From: Athripsodes cinereus
Taxonomy: Eukaryota > Arthropoda > Insecta > Trichoptera > Leptoceridae
DNA length: 64,000 bases
Reading direction: 5' to 3'
NCBI GenBank assembly: GCA_947579605.1
Contig: OX388312.1
Location: 186,001-250,000, forward strand
Shown: positions 35,056 to 47,000 of the stretch, in pieces
How the letters are laid out: each line of letters opens with the position of its first letter
Numbering within the stretch: position 1 is the stretch's first letter
Notes under the pieces: generated by a model
The model's input: the letters and a program-made list of their open reading frames with translations, nothing else
The model's database searches: none
What the model was told of the DNA's origin: nothing
Position numbers and translations under genes: made by a program

Positions 35056-38000
35056 ATGGAGCACGCTCTATTGAGTGAAGGATCTCCCTCTCCACATCTG
35101 CCTCTCCATGGTAAGTTGATAACAGACATAAAAACAAATAGTTCCAAAGTTCCTAAACTTCCTTGTTCCACATCTCCATTCATTAAAATGAATTAAATCA
35201 ACGATCAAAGAATCAAAAATACTTGTTTAAATGTCATTCTGTTCCATGTGTAAGTAATGAGTGTGATTATGAGAAAGCTGTTGTGATGGAAACAGTAGAC
35301 CTTGTTACTGTACAGTATTAAGTTCCTGAGGATCTTCTTATATAATATAGAGGTAGTTGCCTATGTAGGTACAATGTGCCATCCTCTATCTGATTAATTA
35401 TTATCATTCTCTACTCTAGTTGCACACACACACACACAGGTAGACAAACTAGTTATTAATACTACATACATACCTAGTCTACATACATGTTTTGTATTAT
35501 TGTACAGTGAAACCTCTATCTATCGTTCCTCGAATAATTGTTTTCCCGTATTTATCCTTATTTTTTACAGTACCAAATCAGTTTCATACAAAATACGTAA
35601 AAATATATCGCATCCATCGTTTCTCTATATGATTTTATCGCATTGACCGTTTAAATTACACAAAAAAAATCGTAAATATGTATAAAAACATTGGAGAGCG
35701 AGCGAGAAAGAAAGAACGATTTGTTAATTCTGTCGGCTGTCTTTTATGCTGGTACGTCAGTAGGTACAATAAAAAAGCAAATATGACGATGAAAGATACA
35801 TACAGTATTAAGTATAATTTTGGTCTCCATGGAGCTTTCTTTTTTATCTTGTTACTATATTTTTTACTTCAACAAATTGATTTATAACGTTTGAAACATG
35901 TATCATTTTTATAAAACCTATAAACCTACTCTTATGTACATATTAAACATTAAAATACATATAAATGTGATTTCTTCTATACTCCCGCATTCATTGTTTT
36001 CCCGCATCCATAGTTTATTTCAATAGGTCCCTTCAAAAACGATAGATAGAGTTTTCACTGTATATTGATTTTTTATACAGGCACCTACTGGTAATATCAA
36101 AGAATTTAAGTGGTTCACTAATTATTTTTTTATAATTATGTTACTATGAATGTAAGACTACATAGAATACATTATCAACAGTAATGTGCTTCATACAATA
36201 CCCAACAGATGGCGCTCACGTACACAATGCAATCATTGACTCATTATTCCAGAAAATAAATTTTATACCTACATATTACCTACTATACATCACATAATTA
36301 TTTCATTTCAGAACATTAGGACAGCAATAAACTCACTCTCTGTTTATTAAATCAGCAGGGATAATCTTTAAACAATCTAAATACAATCTTAATCTAGTCT
36401 TGATCTTACGACACGCGAAGGGACTATGTTCAAAAATACTGCGCTACCGCGAGATTGAGAGTGTTTTTAACTAATTCACTTTGTGAATATATACCTTACT
36501 ACTTTTTACGAAAATCATATTATTTAACGATACGTTAATATTTGAACGATTGAATAATAAATTATGGTTATGTTAGTAAACACTTTTTGTTTGTTTTGTT
36601 TTTGTTCCGTTGTGTTGGGACTCTGCCCTCCAATCATTTTTCTGTGACATCATCCTTTAATGGTCTATTACAGAGTATCATAAAATTATAGAGTTCGTCG
36701 GTAGCCTGGAGGTAGAGTCTCGGCCTCATGAACAAGGGGACCGCGGTTCGAGCCCAGGTGCTGGCAAACTCCCCTTTCACGACACAAGCTTTTAGCTTAC
36801 TGTGAAAAATATATAAGGTTGTATTTGGGTTTATAACAAAACCCAGATATATCTAAAAAATTGACAGGGAGCGAGTTTATAGCTATTTTGCAATACCTTC
36901 CAATCAACCCTTAAGTAATGTAAAAATATTTGAATTAGAATTAGGTAGATAATTTTATATTTAATTTTATTTTTATTTTATTTACCACAATATTACATGT
37001 CATAAATACTAGACAGTAATAATGATAAAAAAAGAACAATGCAGAATTAAAAAATAATATGAGTCATAAAAGGTACATAAGTAAATTGATAAAACTTGTT
37101 AAAAATTGTTTATAATCTAATATATAAAAGGAAGACGTGTGTGTTACAACACTTATAACTCAAGAATGGCTGTACCAATTTGAATGATCTTTGATTTGTT
37201 GGATTCTTCTCCGCCCGGAATAAACTATAGGCTATTAAAACATCTTACAAATTCACGGGAAGAAAAAATATGAAGAAAATTATTTACGCCATACATTTTT
37301 GATTTCAAAAATAAAAACAATATGGAGAGTCCATACGCTATTAGCGCCCCCACGTCGCCTGTTGCATTGTGCTAAAATAATCCGTAGGTTCTGCTATATT
37401 AAGAACCAAATTACTATAACTAATATGAACGAAATGTGTACTAATATTTGTTTACTATAATTCGGTAGTTACATGGCAATAGGTTGTATCTCACTAAAAC
37501 ATAATTTTATAGGAGAGCAAAAACAAAGTTTGCAAAAGATATATTTCAGCCAAATTTCGAGCATTATATATCAAAATGAAGGTAATTATTATTTCTACAA
37601 GATAGATGTAACATTCTCTTAATAATTTCTTCTACAAGATGTAATGTAACATTCACTAAATAATTTCTTGCAGTTTAAAAATATTTGAGTTTTTTTGCCA
37701 TGTTGATGAAAACAATCTTTCTACATGTCAATAAGTTACGTCTTTTCTCTCTTTATTCTGACTATAAAGAGACATATCCTTTTGCCACATCAAATATTAC
37801 ACTATTTTGAGCATTTTATGGAACAAACTTGAAAACGCAAAAAATGCGAGATACAACCTATTGCCATGTAACTACCGACTTATTCGACTAATATTTATGT
37901 ATCGATGGATCTTCTGTCACATAAATGTGGACGTGCACAGATTATATTTGAAATTGTATTTTATTTTTGCAGATGGAAAATTATTATTGAACCAAAAATT

Positions 38001-41000
38001 GTGCTATTAAAGATGAAAATAAGAATGTGTTCATGTAGGTAGTTCTGATGCAAGATTGTGTAGTGAAATTTGCAGACAGAGAAGAAAAATTACGAAGAAA
38101 ATTATTTACGCCATACATTTTTAATTTCAACTAAAAATGCAATATGGAGAATTATACAAAATCAACAATGAAGTTTTTTTTATAGATTGGACTATTTATA
38201 TGATAATTTTTCTATACATTCTCAAATTAAAAACGTTATCCATACAAATTAACATCTGTAGTTCTGATATATTTCAATTTTTAAAAAATCATGGAAAGAA
38301 TTTTTATAAATTTTAAATGAATAGGTAAAATCTACCTGAAAAAAAAATAGTACCTACATAATTATATTACGTACTGCAGATAATTTATAAACAAATCTCA
38401 GTTAAGTATAATTGTTCAACATAAATTGTTCATGTCGGCCGGTGTGGCGCGGAGCTCTTTCCTTTGAGTCACGAGGTCCCGGGTTCGATTCCCGGACAGG
38501 GCAAAGTGAAGAATGACCTTTTTCAAATTGTCCTGGGTCTGGGTGTTACATATACAGTATATGTATATAGTGCATTGTATATGTGGGTATCGTCGCGTTA
38601 GTACCCATAATCAAGATTCATCTAAGTTTGGGACTAGCTCGATGTGTGTGAATTGTCTATGTAAAAAAAAATTAATGTAACATTCGCAGTTTAGCGGCCC
38701 CACCCGTTGTCGAGTACTTTTTTTCCATAGAAAAGGTAATATTTTTGAAACTTGAGGAAATTGTTGCCATATGTAGAATTATTTTAATTTGCCGGCAAAA
38801 AATCCACTTCGAAAATTAATTTCCTAAAATTCCGTACATATTACTCGACAACGGGTGGGGCCGCTCAAGTTTCATAGTTGCGAATTTTTTTTCCTATAAA
38901 AGAATTTTCCAAAAATTTGGTGACCAAAAAATAATTCACCATATGGCAACAATTTCCTCAAGTTTCGAAAATATTACTTTTTCTATGGAAAAAAGTACTC
39001 GACAACGGGTGGGGCCGCTAAACTGCGAAAGTTCCAAATGAATTAGGTATATTTTTTTACACTATACCTTCGATGACACACTTTGACAATTACGGGAGTT
39101 TGTAAAGAGATTAATAATATTAATCATTCATAAAGTCAGTGGGAGAGGGCAGAAGATAGGGCAGGTGTCGAACATGTGTTGAAAGGCTTGGTTTGGAGTG
39201 GCCAGAGGTCCTGGAAGCAGCGGTGGACAGTTATCTCTTTAATATAGTTAGATACTTAGGGGCAATGGGCCCCCGACCGAACTAGGACAAGGGGAAGAAG
39301 ATGTATGTATGAAATCGTTCATTGATTCTTAGGCGGTACGAAGTTCGCCGGGCCAGCTAGTAATAATAATAAACAAGGGAATTAATAACAAATTTAATAT
39401 AAAATAAACTCAAAAATACAATTTAGACAAATACATCATAATAGACCCGATTTAGTATTACATGATAAACGTAATAAAATAACGTACCTAATAGACATCG
39501 CTGTTCCAAATACACATAATATACAAACAACCATCGCATTTCTGCGATGGTTGTTTGCATCGCATTTTTTATGGCTTTTGTTTTATTTTACTTACATTAA
39601 TTAAGTTTTATTGAATAACTTTTTTATATTACTTGTATGTGTCATATTTTTTTTTAAACACAAAAATAACAATAGGTACATAAAATTTAAATAATTAACT
39701 ACAGTAGAAGTCTGATAATCCAGCACGTTCGGGACCGGCTCGGTGCTGGATTATCGAAAATTCCGGTCTATCGGGCGGTAATTATAAGAACAATTAGGTT
39801 AATAATTAAACTACAAATACAGTGTGCAAATACATACAACAAAGTTTATTTTACATTTTATATAATGTATGTACACGTACTGTAAAACATATTTCACTTA
39901 GATTTAAAAAAGTCACAAATGGCTTTTTGTTTTCTTGACTTTTGGCGTTTAGTATAAAATTTATTTCTAATGATATGGAAATCAATAATTTCTGAAGCAC
40001 TGTAGCTAGTACTAGCCTCAGCAAAAGAGATAAACTTATTTACCGAGCAATACCGAGCGCTTCCGGATGATCCCGAACTATCCCGAAAACTTCCGAATAG
40101 CTCTCGAGCGTTTTTATTTGCTTTAAAGACACACTTTTGGAAAAAACCAAAATATTTACAATTTTCCGGAGCGATGCCGGACTATCGGGCATTCCGGACT
40201 GTTGAATGCCGGACTAATGGACTTTTACTGTACTATATAATAATAAGCCATAAGCATTGCCCCAATCAGAATTTCTCCTGGTATGAGGGGACAAGCTTCA
40301 GTGTCCTAAATCAGTATACTCTATTTGATCACTTATTTTAATTAAATTATACTAATCACAAACTCTAATTAAATTGCACTAATCACACAATCGTTCACTA
40401 ATCACAAACTCTAATTAAATTGCACTAATCACACAATCGTTCATTAATCACAAACTTCTTCAATTCCCTCTTAAAGACATTAAAGCTCGCTGTGGACTTA
40501 ATTACTTCCGGGAGTGAATTATATATCAGTGATGCAGTGTACACATAATCATTGATATTGTTTTTTTTAATTATGTATTATTCTTTATTATCGTGAGTAA
40601 CTACTCTTTGTCTTAATTTACTTTTTTATATCTGTCATTTTCAACATGTAAAAGCTCACGCCGTATATTGTAATAAATAAATATAAAAAAAATCAGTAAA
40701 CATTCTCACAATAAATCATTCATAAAGAAAATGAACAAAGTAGGTCCCAGATGCAACCCCTTGGGTACTCCTCTAAGGACTTTAAAGGAGTCCGGATACA
40801 AACCAATTGCCAAAGACCTATTAAAAATTACATACAGTGGATATGACAAACTATAAGAATAGTTTTCTTCTCAGATATTTTACTCTTTAGTTCATTACTA
40901 AACCCCACAGTTGGGAACAAACTTTAAATGGCACAATTTAAATTGAATGATGAATCAAATGAACAACGAACGACACATTGACATTGATTCGTTATTACCT

Positions 41001-43656
41001 CGTTAGAAGTTAGAACCTGAAGATAGAGTTCTAAGAAACTCCAAAATAAAAAAATAAAATAAACAAATATAAATAAAATAAATAAATATTAATAAAATAT
41101 AAATATTTTTCTGAACTCTGTGTGCGTTTTCAAAATCAATTTTATTTCATTTCTGAAATTAGTTGGTTTGAAAATAGAGGGCCATACACATTCAAAAGCT
41201 CACCAAAAAACTCCACCACGTAAATAAATAGATTCAAATATATAAATATATTGCAAATATTATAGATTCAAATATATAAAATTTATCATTTCCAGGTGAA
41301 GTGGTGAAGTAATGACCAAATATTTGTTGATAGTCGGTTTCAATAGTAGAAAGTTGTATGGTTTCTTCATCTTATTACAGATGCACCAATTGGAGAAGGT
41401 GACTCTAGTTCAAGTTCAGATGCAGCCCTAGGCACAGCCCCGGACCCAGTGTCAGCCCAACTTATCAACAACATCACCATGTTGGACTACAGGTCTCTGG
41501 GAAACACTTCTCCTCTAATTCTCAATGAAGTGAGTCTCTCTCTCTTTCTCTCCTTCTCCTTGCTACATAATAAATTGTATACCCCTACATATGTACATAC
41601 ATAAAATCTATGTACATATTATATGATTCATTATCCAATAATTATTAACATTATGCATGGTTTTTAACATCCTATTAATAGCAACTCATATATTTTTTAA
41701 ATTGAAGCTTTTGGTTCATCAAATGTTTAAAACTATGAAATTCTTTAGATTCCATAAACAAAAAATATCTAATTACAACAATTTAATTAGAATATTTTGT
41801 AAGTATAATTATTGATCCATATAAATGTAGTAGGTGGTACATTGGTGTTGTTCTCCCTCTATATTGTTGTAATATTGTATTCTCACTGTTGTGTAGCCAA
41901 TGAATAAAGCTGAGATCTCAATCAAAGAAGAATTATGATATTCACCATTATGCCGTTTCATTTTCAGGGTAGGCAGAAAGGATTGAGCGCCACTTATTCC
42001 TACTGTTGCTTCTGTCACTGTCGTGCATGATCTCCTGTTGAATGTGCTCAATATCTGCATAATAGAATAAACTCTAAAGTTGTAAGTATGTACTTAATGT
42101 TTTAGGAGGAGCTCAGCAAGTCAGAGGGGATAGTGAGTGGTGTATCTGCAGGGCAACTCCCTCATTTTGTGACATGGAACTGGAGTTTAATACGTGCATT
42201 CTTGTTCTGGGGTGTGCTGTCTGCCTTACTGGCGTGCTTGGCTGCAGTGGTTGCATTGGTAGCTTCTCTTCCTCGCACTTGCAACCCGGATCTCCCGTGG
42301 TTCCAAGGAAATCTTTTCTACGAAGTGTTTCCTGCAAGTTTCCAAGACTCTAATGGGGATGGAATAGGAGATATCCGAGGGTTGATATCCAAAGTTGATT
42401 ATATTCAAAGTCTCGGAGTTAAAGCAGTCAGATTGAATTCAATATTCAAAGCTGAACATTATCCAGAAAGGTATAAGAATGTTACTTCCCTGTTGGATAT
42501 TGATACGAGCATTGGTAATCTGCAAGATTTAATATCTTTGGTGAATACACTTCATCAAAGAAATATGACATTAATTTTAGATCTGCCCATTTATCCTTTC
42601 ATTACTCATTTGGATGAGGATGTGTCGGAGAGTAATACAATAAATCATACAACATACAAAAAGACTGAGAACATGAGAAACATTTCAGAATCTGATGTAC
42701 AGATTTATAAAGAAGATAAAGTGGCAATAGCTCTCAGGTATTGGGTATCAAATGGTGTTGATGGATTCTATTTGAAAGGGCTTGAAGCATTAGTTGATGA
42801 CATAAATTTTTCAAAATGTTTGAAGAAATGGAAGAAAATCATTGGCTCTGAAAGAATACTCATGGTGAAATATGAAAGTGTGAAGAGGGCCCAAGCAGCC
42901 GCAATGAACATATTAATGTACACAGCAGATCTAGTAGATGTTTACCTAGAAGTAGCAAATGGAACAGAGCATGTTAAAGAGCAAGTGGATGAAGTAATGA
43001 AAGGCATTATGTGGTCTAAGCCAGGATATCCCTGGGTGCACTGGAGTGTAGGTTCCGTGGAAACCAGAAGGCTCTCTTCAACAATTACGCCAAATCACAC
43101 ATTAGCTGCAATCCTCCTCAACATGATGTTACCTGGGACGCCAAGTATTTTTTATGGAGATGAAGTCGGTTTAAAGGAAATTATTGATCCCGAGGAAGAC
43201 TTTCACGAATCTGAACATATTCACAACTTAATTCCTATGGCATGGAGCTCTGACAAGAAAGCATTCACCAGCGGAAGTGTTCTAGCTTGGGCACAAGGCG
43301 GAGGACGTTCAACAGCAGAGGGGCAAGAGGGGGCCATTCACCAACTGGCTCGTCTACGTCCCCAGGCCCCGGCTATCTATGTGAATGAAATATGGAGGGA
43401 TGGCATTGGCTTACCCAATGCTCAACTCCGGAATACTAAAGGAATCCTAGTGGTGGAGAGATGGTATCCGAGAAGAAACTCTTATGTCCTGGTTCTTAAT
43501 ATGGGCACTACTAATGCAAATGGAGACTTGTCTTCTTGGTTCTATGGTGGTATAGCTGCAGTGGCTACATCCACACAAATTCAAGGCAAGGAGATTATGT
43601 TCAAGACTCTTTCTTTGCAACCAGCTGAGGCCATATTGATTAAATTGGAAAAATAA
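35056..43656 (+). CDS. CD98hc: CD98 heavy chain-like amino-acid transporter subunit (SLC3 family)
   Basis: Three coding exons: 35056-35110, 41381-41529 and 42106-43656 (584 aa). The first exon probably begins at 35004 (acceptor TTTCAG) and its ATG gives MEHALLSEGSPSPHLPLH; phases fit at both junctions. A cytosolic tail with Ser-rich and EEELSKSEG segments is followed by one membrane helix (about residues 99-123). A cysteine just outside (LPRTC, about 127) matches the position used for the disulfide to the SLC7 light chain. The ectodomain is an alpha-amylase-type barrel (NLFYEVFPASFQDSNGDGIG, LPGTPSIFYGDEVG). The catalytic Asp position reads GVDGFYLKGLEAL, so it is not a glucosidase; this agrees with SLC3A2/4F2hc rather than a maltase. 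An AATAAA overlaps the stop (43656-43661). The 6.3-kb first intron is full of transposons. Confidence 0.88.
35505..36060. mobile_element. pogo/Tigger-like element, TA-flanked
   Basis: Begins CAGTGAAACCTCTATCTATC and ends with the inverse GATAGATAGAGTTTTCACTG, with TA on both sides (35503-35504 and 36061-36062). The subterminal TTTTCCCGTATTTATCC / TTTTCCCGCATCCAT blocks also mirror each other. The interior of about 450 bp has no convincing transposase. Confidence 0.85.
36350..36465. mobile_element. Half copy of a MITE family
   Basis: CAATCTAAATACAATCTTAATC, GATCTTACGACACGCGAAGGG and the following GACTATGTTCAAAAATAC correspond to one arm of the element at 55306-55508. Only one arm plus part of the spacer (GCGCTACCGCGAGATTGA) is present. 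Confidence 0.65.
36605..36668 (+). repeat. Dispersed 65-bp repeat, copy 2
   Basis: Same sequence as 32636-32700, including TTTTTCTGTGACATCATCC then TTTAATGGTCTA. Confidence 0.6.
36693..36870 (+). mobile_element. tRNA-derived SINE, second family
   Basis: The tRNA-like head GTAGCCTGGAGGTAGAGTC (box A) and CGCGGTTCGAGCCC (box B) is followed by a body with CACGACACAAGCTTTTAGC and AAGGTTGTATTTGGGTTTAT. The 3' body recurs inverted at 47410-47500. Confidence 0.82.
37463..37877. mobile_element. MITE with 30-bp perfect TIRs
   Basis: CGGTAGTTACATGGCAATAG then GTTGTATCTC at the left end is the exact reverse complement of the right end (GAGATACAAC then CTATTGCCATGTAACTACCG). It lies inside the Helitron. 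The non-coding interior is about 355 bp. Confidence 0.85.
38434..38665 (+). mobile_element. tRNA-derived SINE, copy 2
   Basis: Same family as 28018-28255. Box A is damaged by a deletion (GGCGCGGAGCTCTTTCC) but box B, GGGTTCGATTCCCGG, is intact, and the body with TCCTGGGTCTGGGTG and TTTGGGACTAGCTCG is retained. Confidence 0.87.
38683..39029. mobile_element. MITE with about 90-bp TIRs
   Basis: TTCGCAGTTTAGCGGCCCCA at the left and TGGGGCCGCTAAACTGCGAA at the right start arms of about 90 bp that reach the CATATGGCAACAATTTCCTC block. A third, partial copy of the terminal motif (ACTCGACAACGGGTGGGGCC) sits in the middle at about 38843-38865. Inserted right after the SINE inside the Helitron. Confidence 0.85.
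39702..40230 (-). mobile_element. pogo/Tigger-like element with transposase tail
   Basis: CAGTAGAAGTCTGATAATCC and, inverted, CAGTAAAAGTCCATTAGTCC form the ends. TA flanks both sides (39700-39701, 40231-40232). On the minus strand a stretch at about 39905-40045 reads SYSASEIIDFHII, then KRQKSRKQKAICDFFKSK and a stop, resembling the C-terminal end of a Tigger-type DDE transposase. The rest of the transposase is gone. Confidence 0.82.
40351..40455. repeat. 46-bp tandem duplication
   Basis: ACTAATCACAAACTCTAATT...CACACAATCGTT is present in two full copies and a partial third (starts at 40351, 40397 and 40443). Confidence 0.85.
40440..40870 (-). mobile_element. Non-LTR RT fragments (Jockey-like)
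   Basis: On the minus strand, 40700-40860 reads LRGVPKGLHLGPTLFIFFMN (RT motif B region) and 40440-40560 reads YTASLIYNSLPEVIKSTASF then NVFKRELKKFV (RT C-terminal tail). The middle, including the catalytic motif, is deleted. Confidence 0.72.
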
Positions 43657-44012
43657 ATAAAAGACAATTTTCATTTGTTGATGTGTTTGTTATTGATAAT
43701 ATAATTATATTTATCTTATAAAATAATACTCATTATTGGTAGATTCTATACAAGACAACTTGACATAAGTATGTATAACATTACAATGATGTGGCACATC
43801 ACTTCCTCCCAGTCTGAATATAAATATTACAACTACACACACACACACACCCTTACATACATACACATCAGCTACCTACACATTATACTATTATTTTGAG
43901 CAAATTCCTCGAGAATTACAAATATTACATACCTACACACTATATATATATTACTATACTACACTAGGTATATACATTCAATTTACTATAAAGCGCAGTC
44001 TATTTAGTAGCA
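43657..44012. other. Convergent intergenic spacer
   Basis: 356 bp separate the stop of CD98hc (plus) from the stop of expanded (minus), so the two 3' UTRs must be short or overlap. It contains a short (CA)n run near 43834-43850. Confidence 0.6.
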
Positions 44013-47000
44013 CTATGCCATGGCAGAGGGCCGGGTGTGGGGGTCCGGCACGTATGTGTTGTTAGGAGCTCGGGGGGCAGACACAGGCAGTTCTGGAAGA
44101 GCATCCCCAGGATGTCTGTGGCAGCCCTTTCTCCCTTTGACCCCAATGCCCAGCCCAGAGCTGCCATTCTTTACATTTCTACTTAGTGTCCCATGTCGAG
44201 GCATGACAAAAGCCTTAGTTTGTTTCAGTAAAGATTTATCATTGCATAAAGCAGCTATTAATGGAAGATCTAGATTTTTACTTTTTTCTCTTAAAGTCTT
44301 TATATCTATGGGGCCAGGAGCATCAGGTCGAGGTGGCTCTGAAGGTGGGGCAGGGCGCTTGGGGTATGGCGGTGGGGGAGGGGGAGGTGGCAAGCGGCGA
44401 GACCCAGGAACAGATAGAGTATTCAGTATATTATCATCGGACATAGTTCTATTAAATGGAGGAGGAGGGGGCTCCCTTCGAGATGATGTCACACACGGGG
44501 GTAGGCGAATATATGTGTCTGACAATGCTTGAGTAGAGTTACCTCGACACATTCCCCCCCTGGGACACGAGGCAATCAGTTTGCTGTCCAGGTAGTCCTG
44601 CTGACTTATGGCCGGGTCCTGCAGAGGATACACCACATAATCTACATCACTGTAGAGCTGTCTTCGGTATTGTTCTATCTGAGATCGAGCCACTTGGCTA
44701 GTATATACTGTGAGAGGTGGAGGGGGTGGAGGTGGGGCTGCTCGAATTCCTTCAACAGATAGTGATGGGAGTGTCCTTACTGAATTTGTTGTAAGAAACT
44801 TCGTAGGACAAGCTCGTCCAGGATATGGAGGAGGGTCTCGAACAGGAATTCCTAATCTCATATCTCGTAAACTTTCAGAAAACTCTCTTGAAGCTGCAAA
44901 TGACATGGAATCTTGAGGTATTCGTCTTTCAGTTTCATATGGAGGTAGAGGGCAATGTCTGTTCAGAGTATTCCGTTGCACTCCATCCACAACATCAATG
45001 TCTGCAATGTTAGGAAGGGACAGAAGATGGTGTTTGGCACTATCTATTCTTTTTGGAGGAACTGGTGGTGGAGGTGAATAAGATCGATTTGTTTCTGAAT
45101 AACCATCTTCAGATGGAGCAGTGTCTTCATGTCCTGGAAGATAGCTGGGACCAGAAGACCTCAAAAGAGTCATGTAATCACTCTCTGAATCAACAGAGTC
45201 ACACTCCAACGTTGGAGCTGGAGGAGGAGGCAAAGGTGGGTAATCTACTCTTCCTACAATCAGGTGGGTGAGCTCTTCAGCACTCAGTGGACCGTGTTGT
45301 CTGTCAGTTGGATCACTGCCGTCGCCCCGAAAAGATCCGGCAGCACTAGCTCCTGAATCTGCTCTGCCCCTGAATTGAACATCTGGATTATTACCATCTA
45401 CACTGTCTTCTGATATATAACTTCCATCATTATAGAAGCTAGCACAGTCTGATACTACTGAAGCTCTCGTTGGTTGTCCACTCTCACCATACTGTGTACT
45501 GCCATCTTCACTATGAGGCATAGCGGAACCAGTCATGGTATAAACTCCACTTGTCTCACTAGGAGCAGTAATAGTGCTGGGCAAGTCTTCCGAGAGAATA
45601 AGAGGAGTATCTGTTATAATCTCTGGTTCATCCTCGCTCTGTAGACGGTCGCTCACAATTCCTGATGTAGTATTAGAGCTAGCTATTGATATCCTCTGTT
45701 CACTCTTATCACCTTCATCTGGCAACCTACTCTCAGAACACTCCACTGCAGTTTTCATGGAGAATAGATGTGTATCCCTACATAGAGCCAAGAGCAACTT
45801 ACTCTTTTCATCAGCGGATGAATAAAGAGTAATTCGACTCTCTCCAGCACGTATTTCAAATTTTTTCCTATCAAAACTTAGTTTTCCAATTGATGGCCAG
45901 GGGAAAAAAGCAGGTGGGCGAGTATCTGGAGCAACGGTGAGACCCGATGCTCTGACATAGAGACGCACCGAGCCAGGTTCCAGCTCTCTCTTGCTGGCCC
46001 GCAAGCGGAAGCAGTGAGCATTGAGTTGCTCGATAGAACATGCTTCATGTAGAAACTCCTCACCACTGTGAGCCTGTTCTAGGCGAGTTCTTGCTGCCTG
46101 AGACAGAGAAGTGACTCTAGTGGCAGCTTCTTGTCTTAAATGTTGTATGTACAAGTCCCGGGCACCACATCCAATAGATTCTATTGCCACCGCCTCCACA
46201 TGGAACTGCACTCGCAGATGAAGTTCCAGGAGCGGTCTTCCATTGCCATCAAGACCCTGAAACACAAACCAAGTCTTCATTAAAAATTCTTTATCACTGT
46301 GATTAGTGGTTGTGTGGGTGAAATCAATCCTATGTATGGTATATGCATATGTAGATTGTACAAGGGAGTAGTACAATCCTATGTATGGTATATGCATAAT
46401 TATGTAGATTGTACAAGGGAGTAGTACAATACTATGTATGGTATATGCATAATTATGTAGATTGTACAAGGGAGTAGTACAATCCTATGTATGGTATATG
46501 CATAATTATGTAGATTGTACAAGGGAGTAGTACAATCCTATGTATGGTATATGCATAATTATGTAGATTGTACAAGGGAGTAGTATAATCCTATGTTTGG
46601 AATATGCATAATTATGTAGATTGTACAAGGGAGTAGTACAATCCTATGTATGGTATATGCATAATTATGTAGATTGTACAATGGAGTAGTACAATCCTAT
46701 GTATGGTATATGCATAATTATGTAGATTGTACAAGGGAGTAGTACAATCCTATGTATGGTATATGCATAATTATGTAGATTGTACAATGGAGTAGTACAA
46801 TCCTATGTATGGTATATGCATAATTATGTAGATTGTACAAGGGAGTAGTACAATCCTATGTATGGTATATGCATAATTATGTAGATTATACAAGGGAATA
46901 GTACATTCTATATAAAAGTAACTAGGTATTTATAGTGAACTTACGTGAGTGTGAGAAGACCTCCAACTTTTGGGAGCATACTTGGACAGTTTGCTTTCTA

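Larger units (their letters stand above)
37116..39360 (+). mobile_element. Helitron, non-autonomous, with nested insertions
   Basis: The 5' end reads TCTAATATATAAAAGGAAG followed by the conserved leader ACACTTATAACTCAAGAATG and GTTGGATTCTTCTCCGCCCG. The 3' end reads GAAGTTCGCCGGGCCAGCTAG, preceded by a small hairpin (GGCG...CGCC). The base before TC is A and the base after CTAG is T, the A^T target of Helitrons; no target duplication is present. No Rep/helicase is encoded. The interior contains two MITEs, a SINE and a scrap of retroelement tail (about 39130-39240). Confidence 0.82.

Noticed and set aside
36693..36770. Possible tRNA gene
   Set aside because: Same reasoning: the downstream body is shared with 47410-47500, marking a SINE family.
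44020..45825. Plus-strand ORFs opposite expanded
   Set aside because: They are the complement of the expanded coding exon, whose Pro-rich codons leave the other strand stop-poor.
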